From DATFNI01 sp963712305 (lineage in GTDB: Bacteria > Bacteroidota > Rhodothermia > Balneolales > DATFMH01): a stretch of 64,000 nt of DNA. Within the stretch, counting starts at the first letter, position 1; the number at the start of each line of letters is the position of its first letter. This document shows, in pieces, positions 16,110-25,125 of the stretch. A program made the position numbers and the translations under genes. The DNA lies in contig CAVQHI010000001.1 of assembly GCA_963712305.1 (NCBI GenBank), positions 2,294,001 to 2,358,000 on the forward strand, given 5' to 3'. The notes under the pieces were generated by a model. That model saw only the letters and a list, made by a program, of their open reading frames with translations, was not told where the DNA came from and did no database searches.

Positions 16110-17075
16110 TTATAAAATAAGGTTGAAAAAGTAACCTAAAATTATAATACTCCCGCCTACAGCCCCGAAAAATATTCCCAGCAACTGAAGGCGCATCACT
16201 TTTTTCAGGATCATTGCCTCGGGCAGAGACAGTCCGACTACGGCCATCATAAACGCCAGCGCCGTACCCATGGGAATTCCTTTCGTTACCAGCGCTTCCA
16301 TAATCGGGATGGCTGCTGATGCATTAGCGTACATAGGAATCGCGACTAATACGGAAACGGGCACCGCCAGGGGATTAGCGGTTGTAAGGTATTGTTGAAA
16401 AAACCCGGTGGGGACATAGCCGTGTATGATACCACCCAGTGCAACGCCCATTAGTACATATAATCCAATTCTTCGAATTATAGTACCAGCTTCCCGAACG
16501 ATACCCGGCAAGCGTTTAATGAAACTTGGATGTTCAACTGATAAAACCGCGGGCTCTGTGTGCTGGCGTGTGACATCCCATACCCAGGCCTCCACATATT
16601 TTTCCAATCCAAACCGGCTTAAAATAAGACCAAGAACTGTTCCCAATAAGATGCCTGATCCCGCGTAAATGAGAGTTACTTTCCAACCAAATAACCCAAT
16701 AAACAGGGCAAGGGCTACTTCATTGACCAATGGAGAGGTTATCAGGTAAGCAAAGGTGACTCCTAATGGAATGCCTCCCTGCAGGAATCCGATAAAAAGC
16801 GGGATGGAAGAGCAGCTGCAAAAGGGAGTCATCGCCCCAAAAAAGGAAGCCAGCAGGTATTGTCCGCCGTATAGTTTGCGGGAACTGAGAAACTTCCTCA
16901 CTTTTTCTACAGGAAAGTAGCTGTTCACGGCTCCCATGATGATGGTTATCAGAACCAACAACAACCCGATTTTGATGGTATCATACGCAAAAAAGTGAAC
17001 GGCATCTGATAGGTGAGCCCCGGGTGAGAGCCCCATGAATCCGTAAATCAACCAATCTGTAAATGATTTAATCAT
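16110..17075 (-). CDS. ArsP-type permease (DUF318 family)
   Basis: A 321-residue integral membrane protein of the predicted permease/ArsP family (Pfam ArsP_1), with about eight hydrophobic helices. The family hallmark 'GAMTPFCSCSSIPLFIGFL' is present with C86 and C88, and a second conserved block 'VAIPMYANASAAIPIMEALV' follows. Characterised ArsP proteins export trivalent organoarsenicals such as methylarsenite; with an arsM gene in the same cluster that role is likely here. Its start overlaps the stop of the upstream thioredoxin-like gene by four bases (ATGA), so the two are translationally coupled. Confidence 0.9.
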   Translation of the reverse strand: MIKSFTDWLIYGFMGLSPGAHLSDAVHFFAYDTIKIGLLLVLITIIMGAVNSYFPVEKVRKFLSSRKLYGGQYLLASFFGAMTPFCSCSSIPLFIGFLQGGIPLGVTFAYLITSPLVNEVALALFIGLFGWKVTLIYAGSGILLGTVLGLILSRFGLEKYVEAWVWDVTRQHTEPAVLSVEHPSFIKRLPGIVREAGTIIRRIGLYVLMGVALGGIIHGYVPTGFFQQYLTTANPLAVPVSVLVAIPMYANASAAIPIMEALVTKGIPMGTALAFMMAVVGLSLPEAMILKKVMRLQLLGIFFGAVGGSIIILGYFFNLIL

Positions 17076-17326
17076 GCTGTCAGACTGGATATGTGTGATT
17101 TAATCAAACTGATGATTTCATCAGGTGATGCAACACGACCCATAAATTGCACTTTCTCATCAATTACCAGGGCGGGTGTGCTCATGACGCCGTATTTCAT
17201 GATGGAAGGGATGTCTTCCACCTTCTCCAGGACTGCTTCGACTTTCAGGTTTTCGACTGCTTTTTTTGTGTTTGATTCCAAACGCTTACAGTTGGGACAT
17301 CCAGTGCCTAATATTTTGATTGTCAT
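17072..17326 (-). CDS. Small thioredoxin-fold protein (redox-active disulfide protein type)
   Basis: An 84-residue thioredoxin-fold protein with active-site C10-P-N-C13 at the N-terminus and the cis-proline block 'GVMSTPALVIDEKV'. It matches the small archaeal/bacterial redox-active disulfide protein family often found next to ArsP/DUF318 permeases. It may reduce ArsC or deliver or receive arsenicals (inference). I start it at ATG 17326, with GGAG 7 bases upstream; the same frame has ATGs 2 and 4 codons before, with no ribosome-binding site of their own. It overlaps the permease by ATGA. Confidence 0.9.
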   Translation of the reverse strand: MTIKILGTGCPNCKRLESNTKKAVENLKVEAVLEKVEDIPSIMKYGVMSTPALVIDEKVQFMGRVASPDEIISLIKSHISSLTA

Positions 17327-17347
17327 ATACATCTCCATTTATACGTA

Positions 17348-17365
17348 AATCGCAGTTATGCGATT
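17348..17365. promoter_or_regulatory. Candidate second ArsR operator before the thioredoxin-arsP-arsC unit
   Basis: AATCGCA (17348-17354) faces TGCGATT (17359-17365) across four bases, in the 104-bp gap between the acr3 stop and the thioredoxin-like gene. The half-site resembles ATCGTAA of the operator before arsR. It sits about 22 bp upstream of the chosen start, where a repressor would block a promoter. This suggests that the distal half of the cluster has its own ArsR-controlled promoter. Confidence 0.5.
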
Positions 17366-17430
17366 ATTTTGGGTAAAATTGTCTTATTCATTTACTTTTC
17401 AATTTATCTCAGCAGCTCATCAACAGATGC

Positions 17431-18495
17431 CTATGAGACCCCGGAACGGGCTTCCTTAACCATTGAATCCTTGAAATAACGCCGCTGAAAAAAGAGTGCC
17501 ACATTTACCAGGCCAATCATGACGGGAACTTCTACCAGCGGACCGATCACCGCGGCAAAGGCTACACCGGAACTGATCCCGAAAACGGCTACCGCTACGG
17601 CAATGGCCAGCTCGAAGTTGTTACTTGCAGCCGTAAAAGCAAGCGTGGTGGTTTTCGAATAGTCCGCACCGATTTTTCGCCCCATCCAGAAGCTGACCAA
17701 AAACATGACGATGAAATAGATCGTCAAGGGAAACGCCACGACCAGGACATCCATCGGCAGCTGCACAATCTTTTCCCCCTTCATGCTAAACATCAGTACG
17801 ATAGTCAGAAGTAGTGCAATCAAGGTAATCGGACTGATCTTCGGAAGAAATCGAAACTGGTACCATGCTTCATCCTTGATTCGCAATAAAATGAAACGTG
17901 TAAGCATTCCTGCCACAAATGGAATACCCAGATAGATTGCCACACTTTCCGCTATGGCCCCCATACTGATGTCCACTAAACTGCCGTGCATCCCAAAGAG
18001 AGGTGGCAATACAGTGATAAAAATCCAGGCATACACACTATAAAAGAGGACCTGGAACACGCTGTTGAATGCTACAAGTCCGGCGGCATATTCATGATCT
18101 CCCTTTGCCAGTTCGTTCCAGACGATGACCATAGCAATACATCGCGCCAATCCGATCAGGATCAAGCCGATCATATAGTCAGGGTATCCGGCAAGAAAGG
18201 TGATGGCCAGCACAAACATTAAGATGGGTCCGACCACCCAGTTTTGTACCAGTGATAATCCCAATACTTTAGTATTGCGAAAAACACGCGGCAGCTGCTC
18301 GTATCGAACTTTGGCCAGGGGCGGGTACATCATCAGGATTAGTCCGATCGCAAGCGGAACATTGGTCGTACCCACCGTAACACGATCCATAATAATATCT
18401 ATTGCCGGATAGAAATAACCGATAGCAACTCCGATGGCCATCGCAAGAAATATCCACAAAGTCAGGAATCGATCGAGAAACGCTAATTTTTTCAT
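17431..18495 (-). CDS. arsB: Arsenite efflux transporter, ACR3 family
   Basis: A 354-residue, ten-helix arsenite carrier of the BART superfamily. The conserved cysteine of ACR3 transporters is C119 in 'LIGLARCIAMVIVWNELAKG', and the conserved glutamate is in 'AASNNFELAIAVAVAVFG'. These two residues are essential in characterised Acr3 proteins. It exports As(III) formed by ArsC using the proton-motive force. It follows arsM with an 18-bp gap and so belongs to the arsR-arsM-acr3 transcript. Note that this is the Acr3 family although many annotations use the symbol arsB. Confidence 0.94.
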   Translation of the reverse strand: MKKLAFLDRFLTLWIFLAMAIGVAIGYFYPAIDIIMDRVTVGTTNVPLAIGLILMMYPPLAKVRYEQLPRVFRNTKVLGLSLVQNWVVGPILMFVLAITFLAGYPDYMIGLILIGLARCIAMVIVWNELAKGDHEYAAGLVAFNSVFQVLFYSVYAWIFITVLPPLFGMHGSLVDISMGAIAESVAIYLGIPFVAGMLTRFILLRIKDEAWYQFRFLPKISPITLIALLLTIVLMFSMKGEKIVQLPMDVLVVAFPLTIYFIVMFLVSFWMGRKIGADYSKTTTLAFTAASNNFELAIAVAVAVFGISSGVAFAAVIGPLVEVPVMIGLVNVALFFQRRYFKDSMVKEARSGVS

Positions 18496-18513
18496 ATAGA
18501 AAGAGTACCAGTA

Positions 18514-19362
18514 TTAACAGCAACCCGAACCCGGAACACATTCCGGTTTCTCGGCGTAAACGGTAACACTGAAGATTCCGGTTGATTCGGTACCAAAAGC
18601 GGCTTTCTCCTGAGCATTCAAATAACGATCCAGGATTTCACCGGGAAGTTCGATAGCTCGTTCTTTCTGTAACGTGATGGATGTAAAGCCGGCATTCCGG
18701 ATGTTTTCGAGATATGCATCCAATAAGATGGCCCCCGACACGCAGCCGGCATACATCTCGGCATCCTGCCTGAGTTTGTCAGGCAAATCACCTTTCACTA
18801 CTACATCAGATATGCTGAAATGTCCACCCGGCCTGAGAATGCGATACGTTTCCTCAAACGCTTTCAGTTTGTTGGGAACCAGGTTAAACACACAGTTGCT
18901 GACCACAACATCCGCCTGATTGGCTGCTATGGGGATATTTTCGATCTCGCCGAGACGAAACTGAATATTCCCCCGATTTACCGGGAAAAGCTTATCTGCA
19001 TTCAGATTCGCTTTTTCGATCATCTCCGGCGTCATATCGATGCCGATGATGCGTCCGTTTGGTCCGGCCAGTTCACTGGCAATGAAACAGTCGTTTCCGG
19101 CTCCTGAACCCAGATCGACAACGGTATCCCCCTCCTTGATTTGAGCAAACTCCGTAGGCAGGCCGCAACCGAGCCCCAGATCAGCATCAGGGTTATACCC
19201 CTTCATTTTTGAATAATCTTCAGCAAAAACAGCGTAATCAATCGTACAGCAGCTCCCCGTACCACAACAAGATGTTTCATTTTCCTGCTTAGACTGGCGG
19301 CTTATTTCCGCATATTTTTCCCGTACTACCTTTTTCAGATCCTTTTCCTGTGATGATTCCAT
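18514..19362 (-). CDS. arsM: Arsenite S-adenosylmethionine methyltransferase
   Basis: A 282-residue SAM-dependent methyltransferase that methylates As(III). It has the CC pairs at C32-C33 and C38-C39, SAM motif I 'VVDLGSGAGND' (about 81-91), and the two conserved arsenic-binding cysteines in 'VVSNCVFNLVP' and 'EMYAGCVSGAIL'. The C-terminal 'PGSGCC' adds another thiol pair. I start it at ATG 19362 ('MESSQEKDLKKVVREKY'), where family conservation begins; the frame extends to an ATG at 19413 inside arsR, which would give a 26-base overlap. It is co-transcribed with arsR. Methylated products could leave through the ArsP-like permease. Confidence 0.92.
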   Translation of the reverse strand: MESSQEKDLKKVVREKYAEISRQSKQENETSCCGTGSCCTIDYAVFAEDYSKMKGYNPDADLGLGCGLPTEFAQIKEGDTVVDLGSGAGNDCFIASELAGPNGRIIGIDMTPEMIEKANLNADKLFPVNRGNIQFRLGEIENIPIAANQADVVVSNCVFNLVPNKLKAFEETYRILRPGGHFSISDVVVKGDLPDKLRQDAEMYAGCVSGAILLDAYLENIRNAGFTSITLQKERAIELPGEILDRYLNAQEKAAFGTESTGIFSVTVYAEKPECVPGSGCC

Positions 19363-19387
19363 GTTCTTTAAATTATTGATTATACCT

Positions 19388-19732
19388 TTACGATAATTGG
19401 CATCCGTCAGCATTCGAATGTTCGGCCAGGTAACCGGTGAATGAAGACAGCATATCGTTCAGCTGATTGATCACTTCCGGATTCAAACAGTAGCACACCT
19501 TGACCCCGTCAATTTCTCCCTGTATGATACCAGCCTCTTTGAGGACCTTCAGATGCTGAGAAATGGTGGATTGCGCCAGTGGCAGTTCATCAGTGATATC
19601 GCCGCACAGGCAGGTGCAACGCCGGGCAAGCACGTTCAGAATGGCGATGCGAGCCGGATGTCCCAATGCCTTGGCCCATTCGGCCAACCGGATATCTTTT
19701 TCTTCGAATAATGCTGCTTTGGTTATAGCCAT
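19388..19732 (-). CDS. arsR: ArsR-family metalloregulator
   Basis: A 114-residue winged-helix repressor. The helix-turn-helix is 'LPLAQSTISQHLKVLKEAGI', and the wing 'GEIDGVKVCYCLNP'. Metal-sensing cysteines lie in 'RRCTCLCGDITDEL' (three cysteines in five residues) just before the recognition helix, with another pair in the wing (CYC). This is the As(III)-sensor layout seen in ArsR proteins whose binding thiols lie in or near helix alpha3. It heads the arsenic operon, and a 16-bp palindrome 12 bp upstream of its start is the likely autoregulatory operator. Confidence 0.93.
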   Translation of the reverse strand: MAITKAALFEEKDIRLAEWAKALGHPARIAILNVLARRCTCLCGDITDELPLAQSTISQHLKVLKEAGIIQGEIDGVKVCYCLNPEVINQLNDMLSSFTGYLAEHSNADGCQLS

Positions 19733-19744
19733 AATTTATCGTTT

Positions 19745-19760
19745 ATCGTAAATTTACGAT
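19745..19760. promoter_or_regulatory. Probable ArsR operator (16-bp perfect palindrome)
   Basis: ATCGTAAATTTACGAT is a perfect 16-bp palindrome starting 12 bp before the arsR ATG (19732), continued on both sides by T/A-rich partial symmetry. Position and form match known ArsR operators, which overlap the promoter of the repressor gene. A similar half-site recurs at 17348-17365. Confidence 0.75.
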
Positions 19761-19804
19761 TAAATATAGTGTGCAAAGTAATAGCAAGCAATAAATATTT
19801 AGAG

Positions 19805-19835
19805 ACATTAGATTTTAGATGTCAGATATTAGAAA
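19805..19835. repeat. Short TTAGA/TCAGATATTAGA simple repeat
   Basis: A 31-bp stretch repeats the unit ATTAGA/TTTAGA/TCAGA/ATTAGA. It lies upstream of the arsR promoter and downstream of the 19908-20270 gene. Such text is common in AT-rich intergenic DNA, and no function is claimed. Confidence 0.3.
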
Positions 19836-19907
19836 AGATTGATGAATATTTCTTATGCAGGGGTAATCGCCTGTGATTATCCCCCGCGATTCCCATTGAT
19901 CAATCAA

Positions 19908-20270
19908 TCACATTTCGGCAAGTTGACGAAATACCTTGTCCGGTGTTTCACGCATGGTGCGATTGAAATCGGAATAACGAAACCCGCCGTACTCCACAGG
20001 AATATCTTGAATTTCTTTTTTATCAACGGGCACATAAAAGTGTCCGCTTTTTGTATATATGCAGTGTTCGGTTGACCGTTCAAGCAGTCGTTCGAACGGA
20101 ATCAGGTTTTGCATGAAATCGATGACCGTCCCCCTGTCTGTTTTAAATGCTACGACCCCATAATTGGTATCCAATTTAATCTCCAGATAGAATTCTCCCT
20201 CACCGTCTACCAACAGACTTAAAATTGAACCTTCACTGCTAAGTAATTCAAGGACCTTCCTGAACCACAT
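19908..20270 (-). CDS. Hypothetical soluble protein
   Basis: A 120-residue protein I do not recognise. It has no signal peptide or membrane helix. It is rich in beta-like alternation ('GEGEFYLEIKLDTNYGVVAF', 'SGHFYVPVDKKEIQDIPV') and ends in a short amphipathic helix. A strong AAGGGG box lies 8 bases before the ATG at 20270, which supports real translation. It is divergent from an MFS transporter gene across a 334-bp spacer with a large AT palindrome, and convergent with nothing. No function is assigned. Confidence 0.65.
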   Translation of the reverse strand: MWFRKVLELLSSEGSILSLLVDGEGEFYLEIKLDTNYGVVAFKTDRGTVIDFMQNLIPFERLLERSTEHCIYTKSGHFYVPVDKKEIQDIPVEYGGFRYSDFNRTMRETPDKVFRQLAEM

Positions 20271-20604
20271 AATGATACCCCCTTCTAATTACCAGTTATT
20301 CACGACACATTGGTCTCACATCCATATGAATGACAATATATTACAGCATTCCACATCTATCGAATAAGAATTCTTAATATCTTTTATTATTAAGGTACTT
20401 TAATAATAAAACCTTATTAAAACGTGATATGCGGCATATTATCGAATTGACCATCGGAGGAGAGTTCCTACAGTGATGGAAACAAACCAGCAATCTTCAG
20501 ATTGCTGTTCAGCTGTTAAACACTGTAACATCTTTTCCATTTAACGGTTAATCTGGCTACCTTAAGTGCTTTTATTTTGGATAACTTAGAAATTTAAGAA
20601 TTAC
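20271..20604. promoter_or_regulatory. Divergent promoter region with 12-bp inverted repeat
   Basis: This spacer separates the unknown gene (minus) from the MFS gene (plus). TTTTATTATTAA (20382-20393) faces TTAATAATAAAA (20400-20411) across six bases without mismatch, and TAAGAATTCTTA (20365-20376) is a perfect 12-bp palindrome just before it. Such paired AT palindromes in a divergent promoter look like a regulator-binding site, but no regulator gene lies beside them. Confidence 0.5.
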
Positions 20605-21837
20605 GTGAATCGCTACATCCAACTTGTCCGAAGACAGTGGAAACTTTTACTTTATGGTCTGGTCCTAACTTTTTTTTCCAGTTTCGGCCAGACATTTCTG
20701 ATTTCTCTTTTCGTACCTTCTATCACGCACGATTTTACACTGACCAAAACCGGCTTTGGCTCAATTTATGCGGGAATCACACTTGTAAGTGCATTAAACC
20801 TTTCCTACTTCGGCCGCTGGATTGACCGGATGTCTCTCCGATCATATAGTGTGCTTATTGCAGGAGGCCTCATCGCAGGGAGCCTGCTCATGGCTGTATC
20901 ATGGAGCTGGATTGTACTTGTTGGCGGATTACTCTTTTTACGCTTCTTCGGCCAGGGTCTCAGTTCCCACGCATCCAGAACGGCTATGGCGCGTTACTTC
21001 GTTACCGACCGCGGTACGGCTCTGAGCATTGCGAGCCTCGGTTATCCACTTGGGGAAGGATTACTGCCGGGACTCATTGCCACATTTCTTGCCATCACCA
21101 GCTGGCACCGTATCTGGGCATATACCTCAGTCTTTATTCTGCTGATTTTAATTCCCCTGGTATTCTACCTCCTGCATGATCCCCTGCTTCGCAACAAACC
21201 GGAATATCATCCTAATCGGGATCATGACCATGAAGAGGAATGGCATTACAAGGACATCCTTAAAGATGCCCGGTTTTATTTTCTTTTCCTGGCTGTTCTA
21301 CTCCCTCCATTCTGGGCCACAGGACTCTTCCTTTACCAGGTTTCGGTTGCCCACGAGATGGGATGGTCGACCGGGCTGGTTGCCGCCGCTTTCACCGGAT
21401 ATGCTACCGCACGCGTTATAAGTACATTGGCTATTGGTCCGGTCATCGATCGATTCACGGCAACACGTCTGTTCCCGCTCTACCTTATTCCTTTTGGGAT
21501 AGGCCTTTTGTTTGCCGCCTGGCATCCCGGAAATTGGTCGGCGTTTGCTTACCTGTTCATGCTCGGAATCACGATGGGAGCAGGTGTCAATATCAAATCA
21601 GCCTTGTACGCCGAAATTTATGGCACCCGTACCCTCGGCACCGTTCGCAGTCTCTTTTCATCTCTTGTTGTACTGAGCACGGCCATTAGCCCGTTTATGA
21701 TGGGCTGGCTTCTGGACCATGGGGTTTCAATTACAGATATACTTCTGGGAGCTACAATTACCGTTGTTGTTGCCGCCTTGCTGTCCTGGAGGCTGATCTA
21801 TATGAAAAAAAATCCGGTGAATTCCATTCCCGGGTAA
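20605..21837 (+). CDS. Major facilitator superfamily transporter
   Basis: A 410-residue membrane protein with about twelve hydrophobic helices and a charged central loop around 205-225 ('YHPNRDHDHEEEWHYKD', a His/Asp/Glu-rich patch that could bind metal). MFS signature elements appear as 'FGRWIDRMSLRSYS' between helices 2 and 3 and 'GPVIDRFTATRLFPLYL' in the second half. The layout resembles oxalate/formate-antiporter-like MFS proteins; the substrate is not predictable. It starts with GTG 20605; no ATG or ribosome-binding site lies upstream in frame. Confidence 0.88.
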   Translation: MNRYIQLVRRQWKLLLYGLVLTFFSSFGQTFLISLFVPSITHDFTLTKTGFGSIYAGITLVSALNLSYFGRWIDRMSLRSYSVLIAGGLIAGSLLMAVSWSWIVLVGGLLFLRFFGQGLSSHASRTAMARYFVTDRGTALSIASLGYPLGEGLLPGLIATFLAITSWHRIWAYTSVFILLILIPLVFYLLHDPLLRNKPEYHPNRDHDHEEEWHYKDILKDARFYFLFLAVLLPPFWATGLFLYQVSVAHEMGWSTGLVAAAFTGYATARVISTLAIGPVIDRFTATRLFPLYLIPFGIGLLFAAWHPGNWSAFAYLFMLGITMGAGVNIKSALYAEIYGTRTLGTVRSLFSSLVVLSTAISPFMMGWLLDHGVSITDILLGATITVVVAALLSWRLIYMKKNPVNSIPG

Positions 21838-22564
21838 GTAATCTCTGCGTGTCACTACAGTCGAAGACTAGTTCAGAAGAAAAGATCCAGTAGTGCTTAT
21901 CAAAATACAGATAGGAAATTTTTTAAGCCATTGACTTGAAAATTGTTAGCGCATTAAACGCTAATAGTCTGACACTGACGTATATAATGCATTATTTACA
22001 TAACGTGATTGAACCAGGCGAAATAAATTTCAAAACGGATGTTCGTGTAATTCGATTCAGAAAACACGACATATTTCCTATGTATCAAATATATCTCCAA
22101 AAGATCAACCACAATAACTAATTGCACGCGAGGCGATTACAATTATTTTATTTCGTTTCCCATATCAATTGAGTAATTTCTAAGGGTAATGAACATTCTT
22201 AGATCATTCTAAAAACTACTATGCTTCGACAGCAATCAATGTAAGCCCATGTCTTGCAACAAGATTTTTTTAATCATAAAGATGTGACGGATTATTATTA
22301 CATAATCGTCGGTAATATTATACTTAAGTAGTATATTCTATTTGTCTTACACCTATAGTTGTTGTCATATTTAATAAATTAGCTCTTGCGGGACACGATA
22401 TTCTTATCACTTAAACTTATTTTTACGGTACCTCTTTCTTAATACACGTGATTGGTAATCTCTTCACAATTTATCATCCTAATCTTAACGCAGTTGTCCT
22501 ATAAACAATATAAAAACACATTTTTACCTGCACTCGACTGTAAGTTGTTAGCGGCCACCATTAC
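21838..22564. other. Long AT-rich intergenic region
   Basis: 727 bp without a supported gene. A 61-codon frame at 21936-22121 lacks a ribosome-binding site and any recognisable feature. The only symmetry noted is TACTTAAGTA within an imperfect 24-bp palindrome near 22317-22340. It presumably holds the promoter of the first PAS kinase gene. Confidence 0.4.
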
Positions 22565-24742
22565 ATGATTACAAAAGAAACGGATACGCTTGCTTCCATT
22601 CTGCTTGATAGTCCTATTGTAGTTTTCAGGGCACATAATACAGATGGTTGGCCACTTGTACTTATTTCTGAAAACATCAGTGCAATGGGTTATTCAGCCT
22701 CTGATCTTATAAAAAATGCCACTCCACTAAAAAAACTAATCAGAACCGATAATTGGGCAAGTATTGAAACCGAACTGACAACATCTCTCAAAACGTCTGT
22801 TCTTTACTCGGACTCTGTTCGCCTGATTGATGCAAATGGCGCTCATCGTATCATTGAAATGCATCTTAGTTTGTTAAAGGACCCGGAAACATCCGACGAC
22901 TATATTCAGGGCACTTTTCATGAGGCTGAAGTCGAAAAGGACAGTGCTCCAAATCCGGTTGAGCCAACTGATACTCGGCAGCACCCTCAAGTGAAAAACC
23001 GTTTTAAACGGCAACAAGGTCTGTTACTGAAGCTGATTGATTCACTCCCGCTGTTGATTACTGTATATGACAAAGCAAACAATCTGACATTCGTTAACAA
23101 AACTTTTGCCAGGGAAACGGGTTACGACAACGACTATATCCAAAACCATAGCATATTTCACTTGCTATTTCCAGACCCGGCCAATCCTACGGAGATACAC
23201 AAGCAGTTACATTCTGAAATCTATGAATGGCGGGAAATAGAGATAAAAAAGCGGGATGGAAAAGCATTCAAGAGTTCCTGGAATAATTTCGCTCTCTCTG
23301 AAGACATCCGGGTGGGTATTGGTATCAATAAATCGACGATGCTGGATATTGAAAAGACACTGCACTTTTATAGAAAGCAACTTCAGATTATTGCCAACCA
23401 AATGGAAGATGTAGTCTTCACAGTTGATAATAATAAGCGATATACCGGTGTTTTTGGTACCTGGTTGCAAAAAGTCGGATACACACAGGATGACTTCCTG
23501 GGCAAGACAGCGGCAGAATTTTTTGGAGATATCGGGGCGCGCATTCATGATCAGCATCATGAGAAGGCTCTCCAGGGTATTCCTTCAATATATGAATTCA
23601 GAGTATCGAGTAACGGTCAGGATTATTGGATGCAAACTTTGGTGTCCCCTCTCAGAGATCAAAAAGGGGTTATCATCGGAGCTGTTGGTATATCTCGCGA
23701 CATCTCGCAATTCAAAAAGGTAAATGAACAACTTAACCTTCAGGATTATGCTCTTCAGGTAAGCGCAAACGCAATTGTGATCGTTGATGAAGAGGGCAGG
23801 ATTTTCTGGGCAAATGAAGCTTTATCAACCCTGACCGGATATGAAATTTCGGAAGTCCTTGGGAAACATACTCGTATGTTCAGGTCTGGAAAACAAAATA
23901 AAACCTTTTACAAAAATCTCTGGGATTCGGTCACACGCGGGAAAGTGTGGAAAGGAGAACTTATCAACAAGAAAAAAGACGGATCACTATATGTAGAGGA
24001 ACAAACGATCACGCCATTCACCGGATCCAACGGTAAACCCTTTTTCATTTCAGTAAAGCAGGATATTACAGAACGGGTTGAGCGAGAAGAAAATCTGCGC
24101 ATGGCTTACAAGGAAAAGCAAACCTTGCTTGAAGAAGTGCATCACCGGGTTAAAAATAATCTGGCACTGGTATCCGGACTTCTTGAGCTCCAAATGACGA
24201 CCTCTACAGAACGAGACGCAGAAGTATTGAAGAGGAGCCAACAGCGTATCCATACCATGGCTCTGATCCATGAAAAATTATATCAGCATGATTATATGTC
24301 TGAGGTGCTAATTGACGAGTATTGCACTCGTCTCGTGAAAGACACGGAAAGTGTCTATCGCATACCAGAACATGATATCCAAATATTTCTCCAGTGTGAT
24401 CCTATTTCCTTGAATATTAACCAGGCCATCCCATTTGCACTTGTCTGCAACGAAATGATAACGAATGCATTTACCCACGCCTTTAAAGACAAAAGAAACG
24501 GAAAAATTGATGTCACAATTTTGTCAAAAGGCAGTCATATCGAATTAACCGTAGCGGATAATGGAGTTGGGATTCAAAATGAACAGTCCCGAGAATCACA
24601 TGTCTCACTGGGATTAACCATTATGGAAGAACTTACCAAACAATTGAATGGTAAGCTGAGCATAGTATCGAATCACGGCACAACGGCCCGGTTGACCTTC
24701 AAGCGAGAAAATCTTAGAGGTTCACACAGTTATAACCTGTAA
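22565..24742 (+). CDS. Multi-PAS sensor histidine kinase, HisKA_2 type
   Basis: A 725-residue soluble kinase without membrane helices. Four PAS-like domains lie at about 10-125 ('VFRAHNTDGWPLVLISENIS'), 150-265, 275-390 and 390-510, followed by HisKA_2 at about 515-595 with phospho-acceptor H527 in 'LEEVHHRVKNNLALVSGLLE', and HATPase at about 610-720 with N-box 'CNEMITNAFTHAF' and G1 'VADNGVGI', both intact. HisKA_2 kinases often signal to ANTAR or partner-switching outputs; no response regulator is adjacent. It is paralogous to the next protein (25126-26979), with near-identical phrases such as 'HHEKALQGIPSIYEF' and 'GELINKKKDGSLYVE'. The nearest downstream output gene is the sigma factor at 29811. 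Confidence 0.92.
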   Translation: MITKETDTLASILLDSPIVVFRAHNTDGWPLVLISENISAMGYSASDLIKNATPLKKLIRTDNWASIETELTTSLKTSVLYSDSVRLIDANGAHRIIEMHLSLLKDPETSDDYIQGTFHEAEVEKDSAPNPVEPTDTRQHPQVKNRFKRQQGLLLKLIDSLPLLITVYDKANNLTFVNKTFARETGYDNDYIQNHSIFHLLFPDPANPTEIHKQLHSEIYEWREIEIKKRDGKAFKSSWNNFALSEDIRVGIGINKSTMLDIEKTLHFYRKQLQIIANQMEDVVFTVDNNKRYTGVFGTWLQKVGYTQDDFLGKTAAEFFGDIGARIHDQHHEKALQGIPSIYEFRVSSNGQDYWMQTLVSPLRDQKGVIIGAVGISRDISQFKKVNEQLNLQDYALQVSANAIVIVDEEGRIFWANEALSTLTGYEISEVLGKHTRMFRSGKQNKTFYKNLWDSVTRGKVWKGELINKKKDGSLYVEEQTITPFTGSNGKPFFISVKQDITERVEREENLRMAYKEKQTLLEEVHHRVKNNLALVSGLLELQMTTSTERDAEVLKRSQQRIHTMALIHEKLYQHDYMSEVLIDEYCTRLVKDTESVYRIPEHDIQIFLQCDPISLNINQAIPFALVCNEMITNAFTHAFKDKRNGKIDVTILSKGSHIELTVADNGVGIQNEQSRESHVSLGLTIMEELTKQLNGKLSIVSNHGTTARLTFKRENLRGSHSYNL

Positions 24743-25125
24743 GATTTTAATTTATTCACATGCCAAACCTAATTTATTGCCATTTAGTAAGTTAACCAGA
24801 AACTCATTCTATCTTGTCTGTTCTCGATAATTCCATAAGTTCCCTTCTATCAAACATATACAGACATAGCTGTTTTATCATTTTATCAGGTTAATTTTAT
24901 TCCTCTTAGCCACTCAATTTATTAACATTTCCCGCACTTGGTCGATTTACCTATTAAGTCGTTTTCTCCTTTCAGTGTCACAAAAAAATCAGCATAAAAG
25001 GACACTTTAAGAATTATCCGGCCTATGGCAATTTTGTAGTTCCCGGATTGTGTGTTCAGCAATCATCATAAAACACGGCCAGAATAATAGCTGCCATTTT
25101 TCAATAACCTAATCATAAGGTCTGG
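24743..25125. other. Intergenic region between PAS genes
   Basis: 383 bp, AT-rich, with no supported gene, hairpin terminator or repeat. AAGG lies 8-11 bases before the next start. The size suggests that each PAS gene has its own promoter. Confidence 0.4.

Noticed and set aside
21936..22121. 61-codon frame in the long spacer before the PAS kinase
   Set aside because: No ribosome-binding site, no recognisable feature, AT-rich codons typical of noise.
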